Counted from the stretch's first letter, positions 21,077 to 29,011 are shown. The stretch is 32,279 nucleotides of DNA from Candidatus Jacksonbacteria bacterium RIFOXYB2_FULL_44_15 (GCA_001818235.1 MHJY01000039.1:1-32279); one strand, 5' to 3'. Notes: a model not told the origin generated them from the letters alone. Made by a program: numbers and translations.

Positions 21077-22270
21077 ATGTCCCCAACCAAAGAACAACTT
21101 TACGAACTTTTAACCCGCGGCGTGGAAAAAATCATCGTCAAAGAACACCTGGAAAAACGCCTGCTAGCCGGCGACAAAATGCGCTTAAAGCTTGGCATTG
21201 ATCCGACCGGCAGTGACATCCACATCGGACACATGGTGGTTTTGCGCAAATTGCGCGCCTTTCAGGAGCTCGGCCACCAGGTAATAATCATCGTCGGCGA
21301 CTACACTGCCCGGATCGGCGACCCGTCAGGCCGCGACAAAATGCGCGAGCCCTTAACGCGCGAGCAGGTTTACGAAAACCTGGAAACTTATCAGAAACAA
21401 ATCGGAAAAGTTTTAAATTTGGACAAAACCCAGTTCTCTTATCAATCCGAATGGTTTGATAAAGTTAATTTAACAGACATCCTGGAATGGGCCGGTATTT
21501 TTACGGTCCAGCAAATGATTGAACGCGACATGTACAAAAAAAGGATCGCTGACGGCCACCCCATCGGCATCCACGAATTTATGTATCCGCTGATGCAGGG
21601 CTATGATTCAGTCGCCATCAACGCGGACGTCGAATTCGGCGGCAGTGACCAAGAATTCAACCTTTTGATCGGCCGCACCATGCAGGAACACTTTAAACAG
21701 CCACCGCAAAATATTTTGACGACCTCGCTTTTAGTCGGCACTGACGGCCGCAAAATGAGCAAAACCTACAACAATTACATCGGGGTGTTGGATAAGCCGG
21801 AAGAGATGTTCGGTAAAGTGATGTCCGCGATTGACGACATAATAATCGAATACTTTAAATTGACGACTGACGTGCCGCTCGACGAAATCGCTGATCTGGA
21901 ACGTGATTTGAAGGCTGGTTTGATTAACCCGCGCGACGCCAAGGCGCGGCTGGCAAAAGAAATTGTTAAAATTTATCATGGCGAAATCGCCGCTGTGGCC
22001 GCGGCCGCGGAATTTGACCGGATCTTTAAAAACCGCGAAAAACCAAGCGAGATGGCGGAGTTTAAGGCTGTTAAAAATGATTATTTGTTGCCTGACCTGA
22101 TGATCGCGGCCGGACTGTCCAAATCAAAAGCCGACGCCAAACGGGTAATCGAACAAGGCGGTGTAAAAATTGATGACCAAATAGTTAAGGATTGGGAAAA
22201 AGAAATCACCATCAAAGCTGGAATGATTCTACAGGTTGGGAAAAGGAAGTTTGTAAAGATAGGAAAATAA
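21077..22270 (+). CDS. tyrS: Tyrosyl-tRNA synthetase
   Basis: A 397-residue class I synthetase. GSDIHIGHMVVLRKL carries the HIGH motif and GRKMSKTYNNYIG the KMSKS motif; YPLMQGYDSVAI and EFGGSDQEFNLLIG form the tyrosine pocket typical of the TyrZ/TyrS2 type. The C-terminal S4 RNA-binding domain is present (LSKSKADAKRVIEQGGVKID). It charges tRNA-Tyr in the cytosol. The frame extends to ATG 21065, but that codon lies within the palindromic repeat, so ATG 21077 is preferred; neither has a Shine-Dalgarno site. Expression must come from a promoter within the repeat region or by read-through of the upstream terminator. Confidence 0.96.
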   Translation: MSPTKEQLYELLTRGVEKIIVKEHLEKRLLAGDKMRLKLGIDPTGSDIHIGHMVVLRKLRAFQELGHQVIIIVGDYTARIGDPSGRDKMREPLTREQVYENLETYQKQIGKVLNLDKTQFSYQSEWFDKVNLTDILEWAGIFTVQQMIERDMYKKRIADGHPIGIHEFMYPLMQGYDSVAINADVEFGGSDQEFNLLIGRTMQEHFKQPPQNILTTSLLVGTDGRKMSKTYNNYIGVLDKPEEMFGKVMSAIDDIIIEYFKLTTDVPLDEIADLERDLKAGLINPRDAKARLAKEIVKIYHGEIAAVAAAAEFDRIFKNREKPSEMAEFKAVKNDYLLPDLMIAAGLSKSKADAKRVIEQGGVKIDDQIVKDWEKEITIKAGMILQVGKRKFVKIGK

Positions 22271-22299
22271 AAAAAAGTGCATGGTCTGGCGACATGCAC
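22265..22299 (-). terminator. Terminator of the small minus-strand orphan gene
   Basis: GTGCATG (22277-22283) pairs with CATGCAC (22293-22299); the minus strand continues with eight T. It overlaps the last codons of tyrS. Confidence 0.8.
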
Positions 22300-22320
22300 G
22301 AGGCAATGAACTTATTAACT

Positions 22321-22551
22321 TTAAATCAATTGATCAGTAGTTGTTTGGTAATCTATGTCTTTGGAAATTTGTGACATAATACTTGCCAAATTTTTCATTT
22401 CATTTTGAGCGTGGACTATATTTATAGCATTAAGGGGAATAGTAACCGGCTCCTTGTGCGTGTCATCAAATATGTTAACCATATAAGATGTAATTTCTCC
22501 AGCCGACTTTTCTCCGTAGGTCAAAACAAGTTTAAAAACTCTATTTGTCAA
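22321..22551 (-). CDS. Orphan small protein, unknown function, TTG start
   Basis: A 76-residue soluble protein (MTNRVFKLVLTYGEKSAGEI), beta strands followed by an amphipathic helix (NEMKNLASIMSQISKDI). The Shine-Dalgarno site AAGGAGG lies 8 bases before TTG at 22551; the in-frame GTG at 22560 is part of the site and unlikely. It converges on tyrS and has a strong terminator. The signal layout is the same as for the gene at 20568. No family is recognised. Confidence 0.55.
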   Translation of the reverse strand: MTNRVFKLVLTYGEKSAGEITSYMVNIFDDTHKEPVTIPLNAINIVHAQNEMKNLASIMSQISKDIDYQTTTDQLI

Positions 22552-22705
22552 CCGTACCACCTCCTTTTTAGGTAAATATGCCAGACAAAAGAACTTACTT
22601 TAAAATTGCGTTTTTGTCAAACAAAAAAGATGCATATGGTCTGGGTATTTACGCCGTTTACTGATTTGCTAAAATACGCAAGTAAGAAAATAGGAATTCT
22701 CTACT

Positions 22706-22891
22706 ATGCCGACAACAATCCAAAAAGCCACTTCGCGCGGGCAAATTACTTTGCCGGCGGCTTGGCGAAAAAAATTTAATACTGATACTTACTTGCTTAA
22801 ATGGAATGATGACACCTTGCAAATTTTTCCGATTGACGTTCAAAAACTGTCAAAAGAAGTTATAACTAAGGATATTAAAGATATTTTTTAA
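22706..22891 (+). CDS. AbrB/SpoVT-like DNA-binding domain protein
   Basis: A 61-residue protein resembling the swapped-hairpin AbrB fold. [22 protein letters not shown] matches the family's ...RGQITLPK.. core, followed by [14 protein letters not shown]. Such proteins are transition-state regulators or antitoxins (MazE-like). No toxin gene is adjacent; the trpB gene starts 17 bases after, so it may regulate the trp unit. A plausible promoter with TAAAAT at 22670-22675 lies upstream. It has no Shine-Dalgarno site. Confidence 0.75.
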   Translation: MPTTIQKATSRGQITLPAAWRKKFNTDTYLLKWNDDTLQIFPIDVQKLSKEVITKDIKDIF

Positions 22892-22907
22892 CTTTGAACG
22901 ATCGTCC

Positions 22908-24083
22908 ATGCCCAAATACTTTCCCTACAAAAAAATCAAATACGGCGGACAGTACGTGCCGGAAACCCTGATGCCGGCGCTTTTGGAATTAGAAACAGCT
23001 TACGAAAAATTTAAAAAAGACGCCGCAATCCAGACTCGATTTAAAGATTTATTGCACCACTACGCCGGCCGGCCAACTCCGCTCTACTACGCGGAAAATT
23101 TATCAAAAAAATTAGGCTGTAAAATTTATTTAAAGCGTGAAGATCTGCTTCACGGCGGCGCGCATAAAACCAATAACGCCATCGGCCAAGGCCTGCTCGC
23201 CCGCTTTATGGGCAAAAAACGCCTGATCGCCGAAACCGGCGCCGGACAACACGGTTTTGCCACCGCCATGATCGGCGCGTTCTTGGGCATGGAAACCGAA
23301 ATCTACATGGGCGTGGAAGATATCGAACGCCAGCGATTAAACGTTCTACGTATGAAGGCCTGCGGCGCCAAAATTAATCCAGTCGAAATTCGGCCTGGCA
23401 TCGGCACTTTAAAAGACGCGGTTAACGAAGCCCTGCGCGATTGGGTTACTAACGTCCGCACTACTTACTATTTATTCGGCACCGCGGCCGGCCCGCATCC
23501 CTACCCCACGATGGTCCGCGATTTTCAACGCGTTATCGGACAGGAAATCAAACAGCAGATTAAACACCATGCAGGTAGTCTGCCAAAAGTAATTATTGCC
23601 TGCGTCGGCGGCGGGTCCAATGCCATCGGCGCGTTTTACGAATTTATAAATGATGATGTTGGGCTCTGGGGCGCTGAACCGGGCGGCAAAGGCATCAAAA
23701 CCGGGCATCATGGCGCGGCAATTAACTGTGGTTGTGACACGATTCTCCACGGCTCGCTTTCCAAAGCCTTGTGTGATGAGGACGGCCAAATCAAAGAAGC
23801 TTATTCGATTTCCGCGGGCCTTGATTATCCAGGTGTTGGGCCAGAACATGTTTACCTCTCACAAACCAAACGCGCCAAATATTTTCCGATCACCGACGCC
23901 CAGGCTATCGCCGGCTTTAAACTCTTGTCGCAAACCGAAGGCATCATCCCGGCACTCGAATCAGCGCACGCTGTCGCCTTGGCAGTTGAATACGCCAAAA
24001 AATGCCAGCCAGACGATATCGTCGTCATCAATATTTCCGGCCGCGGCGACAAGGACATGGAACAAGTGGCGAAATATCTTTAA
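22908..24083 (+). CDS. trpB: Tryptophan synthase beta chain
   Basis: A 391-residue TrpB1-type enzyme that condenses indole with L-serine using PLP. The PLP lysine is K87 in [13 protein letters not shown], the catalytic Glu is E109 in AETGAGQHG (the same numbering as Salmonella), and the phosphate loop is VGGGSNAIG. The N-terminus [14 protein letters not shown] and the C-terminal SGRGDKDM are typical. It is cytosolic. Start ATG 22908, without a Shine-Dalgarno site. The operon continues with an unknown gene, a methyltransferase and trpA; no other trp genes are in the window. Confidence 0.97.
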   Translation: MPKYFPYKKIKYGGQYVPETLMPALLELETAYEKFKKDAAIQTRFKDLLHHYAGRPTPLYYAENLSKKLGCKIYLKREDLLHGGAHKTNNAIGQGLLARFMGKKRLIAETGAGQHGFATAMIGAFLGMETEIYMGVEDIERQRLNVLRMKACGAKINPVEIRPGIGTLKDAVNEALRDWVTNVRTTYYLFGTAAGPHPYPTMVRDFQRVIGQEIKQQIKHHAGSLPKVIIACVGGGSNAIGAFYEFINDDVGLWGAEPGGKGIKTGHHGAAINCGCDTILHGSLSKALCDEDGQIKEAYSISAGLDYPGVGPEHVYLSQTKRAKYFPITDAQAIAGFKLLSQTEGIIPALESAHAVALAVEYAKKCQPDDIVVINISGRGDKDMEQVAKYL

Positions 24084-24091
24084 ATAATATT

Positions 24092-24871
24092 ATGCGAGAA
24101 CGCAGTGAATCAGTACCAAACAATCTCGAATATCATTCAGAACCATCAGACCCTAAAATGATAAGAAACGTCTGCAAACAGATATTTGGCGAAAATATCA
24201 CACCCGAGCAATTTGCCCAAGAATTATCTTTACCTATCAGCAATATCAAGGCGAAAATGTTTCCTGATTATCCGCATGCAACCGAATTCACCAACCACCG
24301 TTTTTTGACTCTTCGACTAGATTTAGTATCTTTAGCTGATCAAGTAATCGGACACGTCACGCTCGCATTTCAAAAAAACGCCGATGATGAACCTTTTTTG
24401 TTCATTGAGGAAAGACGTCTGCACGAAACCGGGCATGGATTAGGACTCGATTTAGAATGCCAGCTGGAAAACTTTTGTCGCAATCATAATATTTGGACGA
24501 TTAAAAATAGCCCGACTAGTGAGCCCCAAGTAGGCCAAATCGGCGCTTATGTCTGGGCGCGATATGGTTATGAATTTGAGTTTCCTGACGGAGCTGACAT
24601 CCTAAGAAAAACTCTGATTGATTACGCGCAAATGTCAGGCATTACCGTTGAAAATATTGACCAACTGGAAAGGCCGATTGATTTTGCCCGGGCACAAGGG
24701 TACGATGAAAAAGGCGAAATCGTCCCGATTGGAAAGAACTTGTTAACCAAAACAAACACCCAGTGGTACGGTTGCCGGGAGCTGGCCATGGAGAGCCAGG
24801 GAACCAAAGACTTTATCAATTACCTGCGCGAGCGCGGCCGCGAGGACTTAATTAAAAAATATTATTCATAA
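24092..24871 (+). CDS. Unknown protein between trpB and trpA, possibly GNAT-like
   Basis: A 259-residue soluble protein. HETGHGLGLDLECQLENF followed by GQIGAYVWARYGYEFEF recalls the acetyl-CoA-binding loop and the 'Y..GF' end of GNAT acetyltransferases, but other conserved GNAT positions are not clear, so this is tentative. The C-terminal part holds a long loop and helix (YLRERGREDLIKKYYS). The ATG at 24092 lies 8 bases after trpB; a longer form overlapping trpB in another frame is rejected. It is in the same transcript as trpB. Confidence 0.55.
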   Translation: MRERSESVPNNLEYHSEPSDPKMIRNVCKQIFGENITPEQFAQELSLPISNIKAKMFPDYPHATEFTNHRFLTLRLDLVSLADQVIGHVTLAFQKNADDEPFLFIEERRLHETGHGLGLDLECQLENFCRNHNIWTIKNSPTSEPQVGQIGAYVWARYGYEFEFPDGADILRKTLIDYAQMSGITVENIDQLERPIDFARAQGYDEKGEIVPIGKNLLTKTNTQWYGCRELAMESQGTKDFINYLRERGREDLIKKYYS

Positions 24872-24880
24872 CCCATCAAC

Positions 24881-25441
24881 ATGTTTAACATAGACCAACA
24901 TTACTCCCGCAACACTTATTCCTATTTAAAACACTTTATCCGGCGCGATGATAAAGTACTGGACGTTGGCTCCGGCAATTGCCTGGTAGCACAAAAAATC
25001 AAAGACGAACTTAAGGCCGCCATCCATTGCGTGGACGTCTGCAATCACAGCAAAACAAGCATTACTCCAAAAATTTTTGACGGCCGCAAAATCCCCTACG
25101 GAAACAAAACCTTTAAGAGCTCATTGGCCGCCTTTGTCCTGCACCATTGTCCGCATCAGGAAGAACTATTGCAGGAAATGATCAGAGTCAGCTCGCAGGA
25201 AATTATAATCTTGGAAGATGTGCCGCAACATTGGTACGACCACTGGTTTATCGTCTTACACCGTTTTACTTCCTACTTTAAATACAACTCAAAAAAAATG
25301 ATTTTCCGCCGCGATGGCGAATGGAAAGCGCTGTTTAGAAAATTGGGTTTAAGAGTTAAGCAGGAAATAGAAATCAAAAAAGACCGGGGCCTGGTGTACC
25401 CGGTCAACCGCAAATTATATCTTCTAACCGTTTATGCCTAA
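24881..25441 (+). CDS. Class I SAM-dependent methyltransferase
   Basis: A 186-residue methyltransferase with motif I VLDVGSGNCLVAQKI, an acidic residue after strand two (CVDVCN), FDGRKIPYGNKTFKSSLAAFVLHH (motif II/III region) and ILEDVPQHWYD. The C-terminus EIEIKKDRGLVYPVNRKLYLL completes the sheet. The substrate is not evident; the fold is like Methyltransf_11. The gene begins 9 bases after the preceding gene and overlaps trpA by 8 bases, so it is firmly in the trp transcript. Confidence 0.85.
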   Translation: MFNIDQHYSRNTYSYLKHFIRRDDKVLDVGSGNCLVAQKIKDELKAAIHCVDVCNHSKTSITPKIFDGRKIPYGNKTFKSSLAAFVLHHCPHQEELLQEMIRVSSQEIIILEDVPQHWYDHWFIVLHRFTSYFKYNSKKMIFRRDGEWKALFRKLGLRVKQEIEIKKDRGLVYPVNRKLYLLTVYA

Positions 25442-26285
25442 ACCAATTCTGATTACCGGCTTCGTCCCCGGTTATCCCAATCCACAATTGACACTCGAGA
25501 TCGCCAAGACGTGCCAACAAGCCGGCGCCGACATTTTAGAATTGTCTGCTTCCTTTTCCGAGCCGGTTGCTGATGGCCCGACTTTGCAACTTGCGCACCA
25601 ACGAGTTTTGGCCAGTGGTTTTACCAAAAAACAAGCGTTTGATCTTTACCATCAAATTTCGCGCGAGACCGCCTCTCCCCTGTTTTTGATTGAATACGCC
25701 AACATTATTTACCATCTGGGGTTTGATTGTTATTACCGCACTGCCGCCGCCTCCGGCATCAACTATGTAGCTGTTCCTGATGTACCGATAGAAGAAGCAA
25801 CGCCGTTTGTGGCTAGCGCGAAAAAACATGGGCTAGCGCAAATATTTTTGATCGCGCCGACGACGCTAAGCGTCGTCAATGGGACGCTCAGCGTTCCGAC
25901 AACGCCGGATGAACGGGTAAAAAAAATTGTCCAGCTCGCCCTCCAAACTACAACCCGAACAAATAAATTGATCAAGACGCCACTGCCGACTTTCCTCTAT
26001 CTCGTCTCTACCACCGGCACGACTGGTAGCCGCGGACAACTGGCCAGCGACACTTTAAGCTTTATCAAACGCGTTCGAAAATTGACTGAACTGCCTTTGA
26101 TTGTTGGTTTTGGAATCAGCAAAAAAGAACATATTAAAAAAATCATCTCTGCCGGGGCTTCGGGCGCGGTAACTTGTTCGAAAATCGTCGATATTGTCCA
26201 TCGAAATCAAAAAAATCCAACAGACATGCTAAAAACAATTGGAAATTATGTCCAAAGTTTAAAAATTTCATCTCTTGCTCCGTAG
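25434..26285 (+). CDS. trpA: Tryptophan synthase alpha chain with repeat-encoded insertion
   Basis: A 283-residue TrpA, a TIM barrel that cleaves indole-3-glycerol phosphate to indole and G3P. Catalytic residues correspond to E36 (ILELSASFSEP) and D47 (VADGP); VAVPDVPIEE is the loop 2 region and IVGFGISKKEH the phosphate site. Residues about 145-157 (LSVVNGTLSVPTT), after FLIAPTT, are extra and encoded by a double palindrome; the residues around 170-185 (QTTTRTNKLIKTP) are also longer than usual. The frame is intact. It overlaps the methyltransferase gene by 8 bases. No trpC/trpD/trpE/trpF is seen nearby. Confidence 0.93.
   Translation: MPKPILITGFVPGYPNPQLTLEIAKTCQQAGADILELSASFSEPVADGPTLQLAHQRVLASGFTKKQAFDLYHQISRETASPLFLIEYANIIYHLGFDCYYRTAAASGINYVAVPDVPIEEATPFVASAKKHGLAQIFLIAPTTLSVVNGTLSVPTTPDERVKKIVQLALQTTTRTNKLIKTPLPTFLYLVSTTGTTGSRGQLASDTLSFIKRVRKLTELPLIVGFGISKKEHIKKIISAGASGAVTCSKIVDIVHRNQKNPTDMLKTIGNYVQSLKISSLAP
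25859..25897. repeat. Double-palindrome element inside trpA
   Basis: GACGACGCTAAGCGTCGTC (25859-25877) is followed after 3 bases by GGGACGCTCAGCGTTCC (25881-25897). The same arrangement, with the same ACGCTAAGCGT core, occurs at 9527-9564 in intergenic DNA. Confidence 0.75.
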
Positions 26286-26309
26286 CGTGAGATATGCTAC
26301 GCTAGCAAC

Positions 26310-26732
26310 ATGGAATACGCTCTACGACAAATAATTGGCTTAACCCTCTGGTGGTCAGAGGGGACAAAATCAAGGAGGGACAAAAGGTGGAAAAAGGCGG
26401 TTAGTTACCCAGTTGAAATCACTAATACTGACCCTGCTATAGTAAAAATCTTTTTGGCTTTTTTAAGAAATGACGTCGGTATTAACGAAAGTAGATTAAA
26501 AGTGCAACTACAAATTCATGCTGACAATAATCAAAAAGACTGTGAGGAGTTTTGGTCAAAAGTAACACAAATCCCTAAATTAAGATTTCATAAAACAATC
26601 ATCAGGCCGATCGGAAATAAACCGGGCAAAACAATGGGCACATGTAAAATTAGATATCATGACAAAAAAACTTACAACATAGTTACTAATGGGTTAAATC
26701 AACTTTTACGACAATTAAATTCCGGGGTGTAG
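26310..26732 (+). CDS. LAGLIDADG-like protein overlapping tRNA-Pro
   Basis: A 140-residue protein. IIGLTLWWSEGTKSRR and VEITNTDPAIVKIFLAFLRNDVGINESRLKVQLQIH followed by EEFWSKVTQIPKLRF resemble LAGLIDADG-type domains of small DNA-binding or homing-type proteins; the first helix has an acidic residue (SEG) where nuclease members carry a metal ligand. Activity is uncertain. Its last codons overlap the first 10 bases of tRNA-Pro, so the coding end is fixed by the tRNA. The start ATG lies just after a GTAGC/GCTAC hairpin; no Shine-Dalgarno site. Homing elements often target tRNA genes, which fits but is not proof. Confidence 0.5.
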   Translation: MEYALRQIIGLTLWWSEGTKSRRDKRWKKAVSYPVEITNTDPAIVKIFLAFLRNDVGINESRLKVQLQIHADNNQKDCEEFWSKVTQIPKLRFHKTIIRPIGNKPGKTMGTCKIRYHDKKTYNIVTNGLNQLLRQLNSGV

Positions 26733-26799
26733 CGTAGTTGGCTAGCGCGTCGGCTTTGGGAGCCGAAGGTCGCGGGTTCGAGTCCCGCCACCCCGACCA
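26723..26799 (+). tRNA. tRNA-Pro (anticodon TGG)
   Basis: The acceptor stem CGGGGTG/CACCCCG, D-arm GCGTAGTTGGCTAGCGC, anticodon loop TTTGGGA (TGG), T-arm CGGGTTCGAGTCCCG, discriminator A and an encoded CCA are all present. Its 5' end overlaps the LAGLIDADG-like ORF by 10 bases. It marks the boundary to a decayed, AT-rich region. Confidence 0.97.
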
Positions 26800-26959
26800 A
26801 GTTAAACTTTTTTCAAATTCAGAGGCGATTGGTTGCTCGCTCGCCCCGCCGGAGTTTATCCCGCACGGTGATGCGGGAGCGGGTCTCGCTTCGCAAAAAG
26901 CCCTGCCCTCCTGCGCTTTTTCAGCTACGGCGGGTAAATATTTCGGAATTAAATCGTAA
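26800..26959. repeat. Repeat-rich spacer downstream of tRNA-Pro
   Basis: Contains the hairpin CCCGCA-CGGTGA-TGCGGG (26860-26877) and GC-rich wording (CTCGCCCCGCCGGAG, CTACGGCGGG) of the dispersed repeat type seen elsewhere in the window. No gene. Two ORFs that cross it start inside the tRNA or the repeat and are not credible. Confidence 0.5.
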
Positions 26960-27322
26960 GGTCGGACAAATTCAAATTCAGTTTTTCAGGAAAGCAAACG
27001 GCAGTTCGTTCCAATTTTTTCCGCCGATGGTTGTATTTATAATCCTCAAAATCAAGTCTGCCAGGATGGCAATTGCATTAATGAAGACATCAGAAGCCAC
27101 CTACAGGAAAGATCGTCATTTACGACGGCTATAATAAAAAACATTCTACCTCTTTGTTATTTATTAATTTTGGGTGTTTTAGTATTTTTACTTTCTGACT
27201 ATAAAACAAAACTCATAGAGCACCAACATAAATTCAGGGTAATCTTAAGATATTTTACTCTTGATCACAATTTACTTACTATTTTATTTGCCAAGGGCAT
27301 CTTGAACTCAAAAATATTTTAA
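26960..27322 (+). pseudogene. 5'-truncated remnant of a Cys-rich membrane protein gene
   Basis: An open frame of 120 codons with no ATG, GTG or TTG near its beginning; it starts right after a stop and the repeat spacer. The peptide has SADGCIYNPQNQVCQDGNCI, with four cysteines, then a membrane helix (NILPLCYLLILGVLVFLL) and a basic tail, ending at TAA. It looks like the C-terminal part of an exported or membrane protein whose start was lost. A good terminator follows at 27332. The family is not recognised. Confidence 0.5.
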
Positions 27323-27331
27323 GTTATTTTT

Positions 27332-27368
27332 AGCTATCCCACCGTAATAGGTAATGGTAGCTTTTTAT
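27332..27368 (+). terminator. Terminator after the truncated remnant
   Basis: AGCTATCC...ACC pairs with GGT...GGTAGCT with small bulges (27332-27362), followed by TTTTATT. Confidence 0.6.
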
Positions 27369-27400
27369 TATCTTAAAAAATATTTTTTAGCTCAAACATT

Positions 27401-27739
27401 ATGTATATAATAAAATTATTTAATAAACAACTACTAATCGGCGTAATCATTGGGTGGGTCTAATAGGATCGATTACTTATTTTTCTATTACAAAATCTGC
27501 GTAGTTACCGATTTACCGATAAAGGAGATTGAAGCAAAGTCAGTTGAATTTGTGAATGCTGAATTATTGCAAGGCAAGGAACGGCTACAGTTAAGGTTGT
27601 GGGCAAAGAAGGTGGCCTATATAAATTAGAAGTCACCTACAGTTATCGAGTGAGGCTCCAGCTCCGGGTTTCGGAGGAGGTACTGCCCCAGCCGGTAGTG
27701 CAAGCAACGCTGGTTGTCATTAATCCTACAAATTAATAA
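27401..27739 (+). pseudogene. Frameshifted remnant of a membrane-anchored exported protein
   Basis: An ATG at 27401 begins MYIIKLFNKQLLIGVIIGWV, a signal-anchor that then hits a stop. A neighbouring frame continues with VTDLPIKEIEAKSVEFVNAE and LLQGK, and a third frame with GTATVKVVGKEGGLYKLEV. Read together these make one plausible protein, like the N-terminal part of exported thiol-oxidoreductase-type proteins of Patescibacteria. At least two frameshifts are needed, so it is a pseudogene unless the assembly is wrong here. It lies just before the desulfurase/DsbA/ATPase module. The end, near 27739, has a Gly/Ala/Ser-rich tail in one frame. Confidence 0.55.
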
Positions 27740-27740
27740 G

Positions 27741-27782
27741 TCAATCGAGGGGGCGTACATAAAATTGCCCCCTCTCGATTGA
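27741..27782. terminator. Strong hairpin before the SufS-like gene
   Basis: TCAATCGAGGGGGC pairs with GCCCCCTCTCGATTGA around a 12-base loop. It has no T-run, so it may be a terminator of weak type, a processing site or a leader structure for the next gene 18 bases on. Confidence 0.5.
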
Positions 27783-27799
27783 TAGCGATACACTGAAAT

Positions 27800-29008
27800 A
27801 TGTTAAATTACGAAAAAATTAAAAATGATTTCCCGTTGCTCAATAAACAGGCCCAAAAAAAGCCGATTGTTTATTTTGACAGTGCCTGTATGAGCTTGAA
27901 GCCAAAACAGGTTATTGAAGCGATGAATGAATATTATTTTTATTTTCCAGCTTGTTCCGGCAGAAGTTCCCATAGGTTAGGAGAATTAGTCACCAAGAAA
28001 ATAAAAGAGGCCAGACAAATTGTGGCAAATTTTATCAATGCCGATGAGCAAGAAGTTATTTTTACGAGAAACACGACGGAGGCAGTTAATTTATTGGCGA
28101 ACTCATTAGATCTAAAAAATGAGGATTTAGTTTTAACTACCGACAAGGAACACAATTCGAATTTGATTCCGTGGCAGATGTTAATCAAAAAGAAAGGGAT
28201 TCGTCATGAGATTGTTAAATCAAAAAATGATGGCACTTTTGATTTTGAAAAATACAAAGAACTGGTAAAAACGTCGAGGTTAGTATCAATGGTTCACACT
28301 TCAAATTTAGATGGCACGACAATCCCAGCCAAAGAAATTATAAAAACAGCTCATGAAAATGGTGTCTTAGTATTTTTGGATGCAGCGCAAAGCGCTCCCC
28401 ATATAAAAATTGATGTAAAGGATTTGGATGTCGACTTTCTCGCCTTTTCCGGCCATAAAATGTTAGGACCGACCGGAACCGGCGTGTTTTATGGAAAATA
28501 CAACTTACTGGAAAAATTTGAACCGTTTATGGTCGGTGGAGATACAGTCGAGTATTCCACATATACTGATCATAAAATGTTAAAAGCACCAGAAAAATTT
28601 GAAGCTGGATTGCAGGATTACGCTGGAATTATAGGACTTGGTGAGGCGGTTAACTATCTTGAGGCTATAGGATTTGACAACATAAGAGAGCAGGAGCTAG
28701 AACTAAATCGTTATATCACCGAGGAAATAAGTAAATTTCCAAAAATTAAAATTATCGGACCGACAAATCCCGCCTTGAGATCTGGTATAATTTCTTTTTA
28801 TATTGATGATATGGATATGCATCAGGTCGCTTTAATGCTTGATGAAATGTCCAGTGTAATGATTAGGTCGGGTCAGCATTGCGTTCATTCATGGTTTAAT
28901 GACAAAAAAATTAAAAATTCCGCCCGAGTGTCGCTGTATTTTTACAATACAATGGAAGAGGCTGAAGAATTTATTAGCGGTCTAAATAAAATAATAAAAA
29001 TACTATAA
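27800..29008 (+). CDS. SufS-like cysteine desulfurase (class V aminotransferase)
   Basis: A 402-residue PLP enzyme. EHNSNLIPW (PLP-stacking His118), FLDAAQSAPH (Asp binding pyridine N), FSGHKMLGPTG (PLP lysine K220) and RSGQHCVHSW (catalytic C361) are all in place, so persulfide formation from cysteine is expected. Such enzymes feed sulfur to Fe-S clusters or thiolated tRNA. The usual suf partners are absent; instead a DsbA-like gene and a metal ATPase follow within 3-4 bases. Codon use is AT-richer than in the trp and FIST regions. No Shine-Dalgarno site; start ATG 27800. A selenocysteine lyase or kynureninase-type role is possible but less likely. Confidence 0.88.
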   Translation: MLNYEKIKNDFPLLNKQAQKKPIVYFDSACMSLKPKQVIEAMNEYYFYFPACSGRSSHRLGELVTKKIKEARQIVANFINADEQEVIFTRNTTEAVNLLANSLDLKNEDLVLTTDKEHNSNLIPWQMLIKKKGIRHEIVKSKNDGTFDFEKYKELVKTSRLVSMVHTSNLDGTTIPAKEIIKTAHENGVLVFLDAAQSAPHIKIDVKDLDVDFLAFSGHKMLGPTGTGVFYGKYNLLEKFEPFMVGGDTVEYSTYTDHKMLKAPEKFEAGLQDYAGIIGLGEAVNYLEAIGFDNIREQELELNRYITEEISKFPKIKIIGPTNPALRSGIISFYIDDMDMHQVALMLDEMSSVMIRSGQHCVHSWFNDKKIKNSARVSLYFYNTMEEAEEFISGLNKIIKIL

Positions 29009-29011
29009 AAT

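Noticed and set aside
23650-24087. 145-codon ORF in another frame of trpB
   Set aside because: It is basic, low-complexity and overlaps an intact trpB frame entirely.
24002-24091. N-terminal extension of the unknown gene into trpB
   Set aside because: The extension [10 protein letters not shown]... is the out-of-frame translation of conserved trpB codons; ATG 24092 fits the operon spacing.
26738-27134. Two ORFs downstream of tRNA-Pro (73 and 101 codons)
   Set aside because: They begin inside the tRNA or the repeat spacer; the frame with membrane and Cys features is a different one (26960-27322).
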